Shown: piece after piece, positions 1 to 5,733 of the stretch
Numbering within the stretch: position 1 is the first letter of the stretch
Layout of the letters: each line of letters opens with the position of its first letter
NCBI GenBank assembly: GCA_031400955.1
Contig: JANNQW010000433.1
Location: forward strand, 1 to 10,771
Length of the DNA: 10,771 nt
Reading direction: 5' to 3'
Origin: VFKE01 sp031400955
GTDB taxonomy: Bacteria; Verrucomicrobiota; Verrucomicrobiia; Verrucomicrobiales; Verrucomicrobiaceae
Made by a program: the position numbers and the translations under genes
The notes under the pieces: model-generated
What the model saw: only the letters and a program-made list of their open reading frames with translations
Told to the model about the DNA's origin: nothing
Database searches by the model: none

Positions 1-568
1 TGCGCTGCATGACGCGTTCGGCATCCGCCGCGCGCTCGTCAAAACTCAATACGGTTTTTTGCGTGCCCAGCTTCTCATGGAGCAAGGGGAGCCAGGATTC
101 GATGCGCTGCCAGGCGGCGAGCGTCGTGACTTCAACCGAGAGCACGTCGGCGAACTTGTCCACCATCAGGCCGGGAATGCCGTCGGCATCGCTGTGTACT
201 GCGCGGTAAGCATCTGTCGTTTCCGGCAACCGCAGTGTTTCCGTGCGGAGTTTAACAGCGCTCACGAGCATCTTCTCCAGATGATCTTCCGCGAGCGGCT
301 CCGCGCCGTGTTGAATGATGCGCAAGGGCACGCGCGCATCGGGATTGTAAAAGCCGTGGCCGAAGGGCTGGCCGTCGCGATCCATCACGGTGACCAGATC
401 GCCCGCAGCGGCGTCCGCAGCGCCGATCATGTTGGGAAAGAAGTTCGGATGAAAATTAAAATATTTGAGCTGCACCCAAGGCTTGGGCCAGGAGCCGCTG
501 CCTACAGGGGCGCGGCGATCGCGCGGCCCGGCACTGCGCTGGGGGAATGAAGGACGACGGGGGAGCAT
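1..568 (-). CDS. RlmI-type class I SAM-dependent 23S rRNA methyltransferase, N-terminal part
   Basis: This is the 5' part of a gene that leaves the window at its left edge; 189 complete codons are visible. Residues about 30-95 (WVQLKYFNFHPNF onward) look like the N-terminal PUA-like RNA-binding domain. Residues 121-139 contain YRAVHSDADGIPGLMVDKF, the signature of the RlmI/RlmK (YccW-type) family, which methylates cytosine in 23S rRNA with S-adenosylmethionine. The catalytic Rossmann domain lies outside the window, so activity cannot be judged. The chosen ATG begins 2 nt after the stop of the LOG-family gene, so the two are probably co-transcribed and translationally coupled. No clear ribosome binding site is visible. 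The first 29 residues are rich in Arg and Pro and unlike the family, so the true start could be further in. Family assignment is firm; the exact methylated base is inferred from the family. Confidence 0.87.
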   Translation of the reverse strand, partial: MLPRRPSFPQRSAGPRDRRAPVGSGSWPKPWVQLKYFNFHPNFFPNMIGAADAAAGDLVTVMDRDGQPFGHGFYNPDARVPLRIIQHGAEPLAEDHLEKMLVSAVKLRTETLRLPETTDAYRAVHSDADGIPGLMVDKFADVLSVEVTTLAAWQRIESWLPLLHEKLGTQKTVLSFDERAADAERVMQR

Positions 569-570
569 AC

Positions 571-1701
571 TCAGGGCTTCGCGGGCACGAGTTCCGAGGT
601 GTTGATGTGGTCAATGAACTGCCGCAGTCGGCCAAACTCCCGCCGCTTGAGCGTGCCGATAAGGCGCGGTAGATGGAAGATGCCTTCTTCGTTCGCTTCT
701 TCCGGCAGTGCGTTGCTCTGCACGATGCGACCCTCCTTGATGAGATCGGCAAATTCCGTATTGAGCTTTTCCACCGCCACGGAGGTGAGCTTGCGCTTGA
801 TGCGGAAGACCATTTTTTCGCGCACGTTGCGATAGGAATGGAAGACTTTGTAAAACGACGTGATGTGATGCACCGCGTCTTCAATGTTCTCTGTGCGATG
901 CAGCAGATGCAGATCATCCGCTGCGATCAAGCCGCGGGCCAGCAGGTGTTCGCGGACGAAGGCGAGAAAAGTGGACCAATAATTTCCACCGGGCACATCG
1001 AGGAGAACTAACGGCAGAATGCTGGCCTTTCCCGTCTGGATCAGCGTCATGGCCTCGAACAGTTCATCCAGCGTGCCGAAGCCGCCGGGGAACATCACGA
1101 AGGCATCCGCTTCCTTCACGAAGGAAAGTTTGCGGGTGAAGAAATAATTGAAGGTGATGAGTTTGGAGTCACCTAGGATGGCATCGTTCGCCTGCTGCTC
1201 GAAAGGCAGCTTGATGTTCAGTCCGAAACTATTCTCTCTTCCTGCGCCGTGTTGTGCCGCGCCCATGATGCCATCGCCGGCACCGGTAATGACCATGAAG
1301 TTCTCCTGTACCATGAGACGGGCGAACTTTTCTGCGGCTTGGTATTCCGGTGCGCTCGGATGGGTGCGCGCCGATCCGAACACGGTGACCTTGCGCACAT
1401 GCCTCCATGGATGGAAGACCTTGTTGGCGTAGCGCATCTCTCGCAGTGCCCGGTGCAGCATCTTCAAGTCGCCCAAGCCCGTGCTGTCGCTGCCAATTTT
1501 AAGACTGGTCATCAGCAAGCCAGCCACCAGATCGCGCGAACGGGCGTCAGGAGTCCATTCATCGGCCAGTTCGCGCAGCTGCCGGTCCAGCGCCTTGTCG
1601 CCGGTGGTGCCCGACGGTTTTTCCGCGAGCGCGAAGATGCCGCCGGCGGTGAAATCTTTTTCGGCGGATGGAGTTTTTTCGGTCGGGACAGGGTCAGGCA
1701 T
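571..1701 (-). CDS. LOG family (TIGR00730-type) Rossmann-fold nucleotide-processing protein
   Basis: The protein has 376 residues from the ATG at 1701. The nucleotide-binding GSAR motif is at 109-112, GAGDGIMGAA at 140-149, and the family hallmark PGGFGTLDE at 205-213. These define the LOG/'lysine decarboxylase-like' family, whose characterised members cleave nucleoside 5'-monophosphates (cytokinin ribotides or purine/pyrimidine nucleotides) to base plus ribose 5-phosphate; they are not true decarboxylases. It is roughly twice the length of minimal LOG proteins. A ~100-residue N-terminal region and a ~95-residue C-terminal region flank the core, somewhat like the longer PpnN-type nucleosidases, though I cannot see that they are homologous. 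An in-frame TTG at 1782 would add 27 residues; I prefer the ATG because the extension looks non-conserved. The gene leads a probable two-gene minus-strand operon with the RlmI-type methyltransferase. The substrate is unknown. Confidence 0.9.
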   Translation of the reverse strand: MPDPVPTEKTPSAEKDFTAGGIFALAEKPSGTTGDKALDRQLRELADEWTPDARSRDLVAGLLMTSLKIGSDSTGLGDLKMLHRALREMRYANKVFHPWRHVRKVTVFGSARTHPSAPEYQAAEKFARLMVQENFMVITGAGDGIMGAAQHGAGRENSFGLNIKLPFEQQANDAILGDSKLITFNYFFTRKLSFVKEADAFVMFPGGFGTLDELFEAMTLIQTGKASILPLVLLDVPGGNYWSTFLAFVREHLLARGLIAADDLHLLHRTENIEDAVHHITSFYKVFHSYRNVREKMVFRIKRKLTSVAVEKLNTEFADLIKEGRIVQSNALPEEANEEGIFHLPRLIGTLKRREFGRLRQFIDHINTSELVPAKP

Positions 1702-1800
1702 GGGGCGAAGGCGGCGGGGAGCATTGCATCCGGCGTGCTGGTATGCGAGAGCTTTTTGATGGCGGAAAGCCCAATTCTGCAACTCGGTAAACAGAGAATG

Positions 1801-1829
1801 AATATAAAAAACTCACTAGGATGTCGTAA
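1801..1829 (-). promoter_or_regulatory. Possible sigma-70-like promoter for the LOG/rRNA-methyltransferase pair
   Basis: On the minus strand, TTACGA (1829-1824) is separated by 17 nt from TATATT (1806-1801). The -10 box matches TATAAT at five of six bases; the -35 box is poor, matching TTGACA at three. The predicted start, near 1794, would give a ~95-nt leader before the ATG at 1701. The site sits in the most A/T-rich stretch of this gap. Sequence match only. Confidence 0.25.
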
Positions 1830-2090
1830 TTCCAGAATCACTCGATTCATTCGTATGTTCCGGGCCAAACTATGGACGTCCACAGCAGCCGCTTGATTTG
1901 GCTCGCTTGCTGGGAAAATTCGTCTAAGAGATTCATTCTTAAAACACCAAGCAACAGCGCGAGCAGCAAAATGAAATTTGCCCCGTCAATCAAAGCACCC
2001 GAACACGCGGGCAGACCGAACCGTAACGGAAACGGCACTAACGGACGTTGGAGTGAAGCTCTGCTGCTTTGGGGAAGACCGTCGAAAGAT
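1830..2090. other. Gene-poor gap upstream of the sugar cassette
   Basis: No convincing gene is seen between the minus-strand pair and the glycosyltransferase. Open frames exist on both strands here (one plus-strand frame runs into the methyltransferase scrap at 2091-2150, another into the glycosyltransferase), but their predicted peptides have no recognisable motif upstream of those points. I saw no RNA gene and no clear terminator. Base composition is more A/T-rich near 1800-1980 than in the flanking genes. Confidence 0.5.
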
Positions 2091-2150
2091 AAACCGCGCA
2101 TTCTTGATTTGTTTTGTTGTGCAGGCGGAGTGGCGATGGGGTTCCAATGA
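2091..2150 (+). pseudogene. Remnant of a C5-cytosine DNA methyltransferase (motif I only)
   Basis: Codons 2091-2147 read KPRILDLFCCAGGVAMGFQ, followed directly by TGA. DLFCxAGG followed by a glycine-containing segment is motif I (the SAM-binding loop) of Dcm-type cytosine methyltransferases, in the form often found in phage and mobile-element enzymes. A family member would continue with the rest of the SAM domain, the catalytic PC motif and a target-recognition region; none follows in any frame before the glycosyltransferase start at 2164. About 19 codons therefore remain of a gene that is normally several hundred codons long. The frame is open upstream, but that sequence is not recognisable as methyltransferase. 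The fragment cannot be functional as an enzyme. Its identity rests on one short but very characteristic motif. Confidence 0.6.
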
Positions 2151-2163
2151 TACATTATCAGCC

Positions 2164-2925
2164 ATGATGACCTCTGAATCCTGCGACATCAGCCTTGTAG
2201 TACCATGCTACAAGGATGCTCCACACCTTGCTGAAAGCCTGGATCAATGCCTTGAAACTCTTCGTCATACACGCTGGAGTTACGAGCTGATCTTGGTAAA
2301 CGATGCCAGTCCCGACCGCGACGGCGAAATTATAGATCAATACATCCGAGACCACCCGCAGGTGAAGATAAGGGCAATCCATCATGAAAAAAACACTGGG
2401 CGTGGGCGCGCGGTGATGGATGGCATTCAAGCGGCGAACGGAACCTACGTTGGCTTCATTGATATTGACCTCGAGGTTCACTGCCGCTACATCCCATCTA
2501 TGATCCAAGCGCTTGAGGGCGGGGCAGACGTGGTCGCCGCCCGCCGAGTTTACAAGCTGCGGCCCGCCATATTCCATCGTGTGGTGCTAAGCGCCGGATA
2601 TGTGGCGCTGGTAAACTGGATGCTGAAGCTCGATGTGGAAGACACTGAGGCGGGATACAAGTTTTTCCGGCGCGAACGCATCCTTCCGGTTTTGAAGCAG
2701 ACAAAAGACACCCACTGGTTTTGGGACACGGAGATTATCGCGCGCTCCGAGTGCGCGGGGTTGAAGATCGCCTTCATCCCGGCGTTGTTTCTCCGGCGCG
2801 CGGACAAATACACGACGGTGCGCCTGCTTCCGGACATGATAAAGTATTTTGGCAGCCTGTGGCGTTTCCGAACAGATCTGGCTATACTTCGTGCAGCAAA
2901 ACTACACACTGAAAATCGAACATAA
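2164..2925 (+). CDS. GT2 family glycosyltransferase, DPM1/ArnC-like (polyprenyl-phosphate sugar synthase type)
   Basis: This 253-residue GT-A fold enzyme carries the N-terminal SLVVPCYKD (10-18), VNDASPDRD (46-53), the nucleotide-sugar-contacting NTGRGRAV (77-84) and a metal-binding DID at 100-102. The C-terminal half has DTEAGYKFFRRE (160-171) and WFWDTEI (185-191), the pattern seen in dolichol-phosphate mannose synthase, ArnC and related enzymes that move a sugar from a nucleotide to a polyprenyl phosphate. There is no C-terminal membrane domain, so it would act at the cytoplasmic face of the membrane. The start is one of two adjacent ATGs (2164 or 2167). An in-frame TTG at 1978 would add 62 residues without family resemblance and would run over the methyltransferase scrap. 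The stop overlaps the next start by 1 nt (TAATG). The transferred sugar is inferred from the aminotransferase in the same cassette. Confidence 0.88.
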   Translation: MMTSESCDISLVVPCYKDAPHLAESLDQCLETLRHTRWSYELILVNDASPDRDGEIIDQYIRDHPQVKIRAIHHEKNTGRGRAVMDGIQAANGTYVGFIDIDLEVHCRYIPSMIQALEGGADVVAARRVYKLRPAIFHRVVLSAGYVALVNWMLKLDVEDTEAGYKFFRRERILPVLKQTKDTHWFWDTEIIARSECAGLKIAFIPALFLRRADKYTTVRLLPDMIKYFGSLWRFRTDLAILRAAKLHTENRT

Positions 2926-3539
2926 TGGCATCACCAATCTACAATTTTCCATTTCTTTATCATATGGTAATGCGCCTTTTGCATGGGGCGCATTTTGAGT
3001 CGCGTTACCGCATTGTGACGGAGCTAGTGCCGGAGGGTTCTAGTGTGGTGGAACTGTGCGCGGGCGACGCCTATCTTTACACGCGGCATTTGAAGGCGAA
3101 GCGAGTTGATTACCTGGGTCTGGATAATTCGCCCGCCTTCGTTCGCTCAGCCATCCGCCGAGGCATTCCGTTTCGCGCATTTGATGTTTACACCGACGTA
3201 GTGCCCCCGGCTGACGTAGTCATCATGCAGGCAAGTCTCTGTCAGTTTTCCGAGATCGCGGAAATGCTGGTAAATAGTATGCTAAATGCTGCACGACAAA
3301 CGGTGCTTATAGCCGAACCCATAAGAAATCTTACCACATCATCCAATCCGCTGCTTGCTACAGTGTCCCGCTGGTTGACTAAGCCACATGGCGCGCGCCA
3401 AGATCACTCGTTTCGCTTCGACGAGCGAAGTCTTGCCGCATTTTTCCAGCGATTTTCAAGTTATGAGCGCGCGCTTTTCGATGAAGGGCATCGCGAAATG
3501 ATTGGTGTCTTTCGTGGACACCACGCTCTCGATTCATGA
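2925..3539 (+). CDS. Class I SAM-dependent methyltransferase, small
   Basis: The protein has 204 residues. Motif I, VVELCAGDA, is at 41-49, and an acidic residue at the end of strand beta-2 (D67 in YLGLDNS) would bind the ribose hydroxyls of SAM. A hydrophobic strand ADVVIMQASL (96-105) fits the next core strand. The fold is therefore a Rossmann methyltransferase at the short end of its size range. The acceptor cannot be read from the sequence; because the gene is sandwiched between a glycosyltransferase and a sugar aminotransferase, a sugar, an aminosugar nitrogen or a lipid-linked glycan is likely. The start overlaps the glycosyltransferase stop by 1 nt, and the stop overlaps the aminotransferase start by 4 nt (ATGA), indicating translational coupling. 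A non-methyltransferase role is unlikely, but substrate confidence is low. Confidence 0.84.
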   Translation: MASPIYNFPFLYHMVMRLLHGAHFESRYRIVTELVPEGSSVVELCAGDAYLYTRHLKAKRVDYLGLDNSPAFVRSAIRRGIPFRAFDVYTDVVPPADVVIMQASLCQFSEIAEMLVNSMLNAARQTVLIAEPIRNLTTSSNPLLATVSRWLTKPHGARQDHSFRFDERSLAAFFQRFSSYERALFDEGHREMIGVFRGHHALDS

Positions 3540-4669
3540 TATCCAGCTTTCCATTCAACCGCGCCTATTCAACTCCTCGCGAGTTGGACTACCTTCGCGA
3601 ATCGCTGGCGTCGGGTCAAACGGCGGGGGACTCCGCCTTCACCCGGAAATGCCGGTCCTGGCTGGAGAAACACCATGGCTGCCCTGCGTTGCTCACCCCC
3701 AGCTGCACTGCGGCTCTGGAAATGTGCGCATTGCTATTGAATGTAAAGCCGGGCGATGAAGTCATTGTGCCATCTTTCACATTTGTCACCACGGCGAGTG
3801 CGTTCGCTCTTTTTGGCGCGAAAATTATTTTTGCCGACATCCGGCCAGACACGCTGTCCCTCGATCCCGCACAATTGCCGCAACTGGTGTCGCCGCGCAC
3901 GAAGGCGGTGATCACCGTGCATTACGCCGGAATTACGGATGACCCCGCGCCGCTGGTGATTTTTTGCAAGGAACGCGGCATCGCGCTGGTCGAAGATGCG
4001 GCGCACTCGCTGGGCGGCTTCTGGCGCGGACAGCCACTGGGCACGTTCGGCTCGCTGGCAACGCTCAGCTTTCACGAATCAAAAAACTTTTCCTGCGGAG
4101 AGGGCGGCGCGCTCTTAGTTCACGACAATACACTGATGGCGCGCGCGGAGATCCTGAGGGAGAAGGGAACCAACCGCAGCGCGTTCCTTCGGCGTGAGGT
4201 CGCAAAATACTCTTGGATGGACTTGGGATCGAGCTATCTCGCGTCCGATCTCTGTGCGGCGGCGCTGCTGGCGCAACTGGAGTACTATGAAATCATTCAG
4301 GGGCGGCGGCGCGAGTTGTGGAGTCGCTACAAGCGGGAACTGGCTGCCTGGGCTGCTCAACATGGCGTGCAGCTTCCCCATGTGCCGGAAGGCTGTGATC
4401 ATGCCAATCACTTGTTCTACATTATTTTTCCAACGAATGCTGCGCGCGAGGGTGCGATTCGGTGGCTTAAAGAGCATGGAATTGACTCCTACTTTCACTA
4501 CCTGCCGCTGCATCTTTCAGAAGCGGGAAGCAGGTTGGGTCAGGCGCCGCTGGGCTGTCTGGTCACGGAAGCAGTAAGCGCGCGACTGTTGCGCCTGCCA
4601 TTGTATCCCGCCCTTACCGAGGATCAGCAAAGCCTCGTCATAGAAACCCTGCTGAAATTCACCTGCTAA
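3536..4669 (+). CDS. wecE: dTDP-4-amino-4,6-dideoxygalactose transaminase (WecE/RffA type, DegT/DnrJ/EryC1 family)
   Basis: This 377-residue, full-length PLP-dependent sugar aminotransferase follows Escherichia coli WecE closely along its length. It has GDSAFTRKCRSWLE (31-44), LLTPSCTAALEM (52-63), PGDEVIVPSFTFV (72-84), VHYAG (128-132), the PLP-contacting VEDAAH (152-157), SFHESKNF with the Schiff-base lysine at K183, REKGTNRS (208-215), and FHYLPLH (499-residue-independent C-terminal motif encoded near 4493-4513). WecE transfers an amino group from glutamate to dTDP-4-keto-6-deoxyglucose, giving dTDP-Fuc4N, the precursor used in enterobacterial common antigen and other glycans. The dTDP-sugar supply genes (RmlA/RmlB type) are not in this window. 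The ATG overlaps the upstream methyltransferase stop, and the downstream methyltransferase begins 3 nt after its stop. Family and reaction type are secure; the precise sugar stereochemistry is inferred. Confidence 0.93.
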   Translation: MISSFPFNRAYSTPRELDYLRESLASGQTAGDSAFTRKCRSWLEKHHGCPALLTPSCTAALEMCALLLNVKPGDEVIVPSFTFVTTASAFALFGAKIIFADIRPDTLSLDPAQLPQLVSPRTKAVITVHYAGITDDPAPLVIFCKERGIALVEDAAHSLGGFWRGQPLGTFGSLATLSFHESKNFSCGEGGALLVHDNTLMARAEILREKGTNRSAFLRREVAKYSWMDLGSSYLASDLCAAALLAQLEYYEIIQGRRRELWSRYKRELAAWAAQHGVQLPHVPEGCDHANHLFYIIFPTNAAREGAIRWLKEHGIDSYFHYLPLHLSEAGSRLGQAPLGCLVTEAVSARLLRLPLYPALTEDQQSLVIETLLKFTC

Positions 4670-4672
4670 GAC

Positions 4673-5425
4673 ATGACACAGGCATCTGAATTCAACGAGC
4701 AACAGTTTGCCCGCGGCTATCCTGAGGGATCAGAATATCATTTCTGGACGATGGCGCGAGTGAGACTCCTTCATCGTCTTCTACTGGGGCACGGCGCTGA
4801 GAAAGGGCGCCTAATGGAAGTGGGCTGTGGCCGGGGCTACATGGTCGATGGTTTGAGGAAGCTGGGACTCGACTGCCGGGGTGTGGAAATCGCACCAATC
4901 AAAGTGGGGCAGGCGTTGGAGGAATTCGTATGCACTGGCATCTCGGCTGAGTCTCTCCCCGCAAAGGAGCGCGAAGTGGTGAATGCGCTACTAGTGCTGG
5001 ACGTGATCGAGCATCTTGATGAGCCGGTCGCTTTTCTTCGGGGCTTGGTGAAAGCATTTCCCAGTGCGACCACCCTGCTCGTCACTGTGCCAGCGGACAT
5101 GCGGTTGTGGTCGAATTACGACACTTACTATGGCCATCAAAAACGTTACAACCGGAAAACGCTGGGAGAGGAACTTGGTGGGCTCGGCGAGATTCTGAAG
5201 TTGGAACCATTGTTCCGATCGCTTTATTTCTTGATGTGGATTCTGGTTCGAATCCGCGGAGAGCGCGCGATTCACAACGCGCCACCGTCAGTCAAGCTGC
5301 GTCCGTTGCACAAAATTCTGGCATCGTGGTTTGTGGCGGAGTCGAGCCTGCTAAGATGGTTGCCGCTTGGCACTTCGCTAGCCGCCGTTGTAAGCTTGAA
5401 GCGCGCGCCGCTGCGCGGGTTGTAA
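4673..5425 (+). CDS. Class I SAM-dependent methyltransferase (Methyltransf_23-like)
   Basis: The protein has 250 residues. Motif I, LMEVGCGRGY, is at 47-56; the SAM-ribose acid is E72 in RGVEIAP; LLVLDVIEHLDEP at 106-118 is the typical post-II motif of Methyltransf_11/23 proteins. GHQKRYNRKTL (154-164) corresponds to the H-x-x-x-Y-(S/N)-(R/K) segment common in methyltransferases of glycan clusters. Residues about 184-193 are hydrophobic and may form a membrane-contacting helix rather than a full transmembrane span. It follows the aminotransferase by 3 nt and is the last gene of the cassette. The substrate is unknown; a lipid-linked or nucleotide-linked aminosugar is the natural candidate. It is not obviously a duplicate of the 204-residue methyltransferase, as the motifs and lengths differ. 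Confidence 0.87.
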   Translation: MTQASEFNEQQFARGYPEGSEYHFWTMARVRLLHRLLLGHGAEKGRLMEVGCGRGYMVDGLRKLGLDCRGVEIAPIKVGQALEEFVCTGISAESLPAKEREVVNALLVLDVIEHLDEPVAFLRGLVKAFPSATTLLVTVPADMRLWSNYDTYYGHQKRYNRKTLGEELGGLGEILKLEPLFRSLYFLMWILVRIRGERAIHNAPPSVKLRPLHKILASWFVAESSLLRWLPLGTSLAAVVSLKRAPLRGL

Positions 5426-5589
5426 CTCTAGCCCTAGTCGCGCCATGACACATTTTATTTTCACAGGTCTTATGTGCTTGCTCTCCTGCCTTACCCACCC
5501 AAAATAGCGAAGACTCATCTTTTTACGTTCAAGTTATTGTATAGCTGCTTGTCCAAGTGCCATTCGTGTCTATTCTTTTGCAGTGTCTC
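5426..5589. other. Gap after the sugar cassette with no recognised gene
   Basis: Between the last methyltransferase stop and the transposase fragment I find no gene, RNA gene or convincing terminator. On the minus strand the transposase frame stays open a little further (to a TGA at 5518-5516) but no longer resembles IS110 transposases, so the deletion or rearrangement point probably lies near 5590. The composition is more T-rich and lower in GC than the neighbouring genes. Confidence 0.45.
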
Positions 5590-5691
5590 CTCGACTTGCC
5601 GCGTCACGTATTACCATTGGGCGTGGGCGTCGATGCCCAGCTTGAATAATTCACAGGTTTCAGTTGGATGGTGTTCAGTTTGAGTGTTCAT
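5590..5691 (-). pseudogene. N-terminal remnant of an IS110-type transposase, broken by an in-frame stop
   Basis: From an ATG at 5691 the minus strand reads a 26-residue peptide ending ELFKLGIDAHAQW, then TAA at 5613-5611, then YVTRQVE in the same frame. (K)LGIDxH is the first catalytic-aspartate region (DEDD RuvC-like fold) at the start of IS110-family transposases, and W-Y-Y-V-x-R-Q is the form I recall from this subgroup. A single change of TAT or TAC to TAA explains the stop. After about residue 34 the similarity ends, so more than 90 percent of the gene is missing. It is therefore a doubly disabled relic: a nonsense mutation plus a 3' truncation. It ends just upstream of the large membrane protein gene. 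The family assignment rests on a short stretch and recall, not on a search. Confidence 0.62.
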
Positions 5692-5733
5692 AGGTAGTCA
5701 ATATTGAGGGTTCTGCCGCTGTCTGGCAATCCC

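Noticed and set aside
59..550. Plus-strand 163-codon open frame
   Set aside because: It lies opposite the RlmI-type methyltransferase, whose minus-strand translation shows clear family motifs; the plus-strand peptide shows none.
1249..1896. Plus-strand 215-codon open frame
   Set aside because: It is antisense to the LOG-family gene, and its peptide has no domain-like pattern.
1978..2163. N-terminal extension of the GT2 glycosyltransferase from a TTG codon
   Set aside because: The extra 62 residues do not resemble glycosyltransferases, and the family's N-terminal strand begins right after the ATG at 2164.
5704..5733. TTG start for the large membrane protein
   Set aside because: There is a weak AGGT at a workable distance, but an ATG at 5734 and another at 5770 are available; kept only as an alternative.
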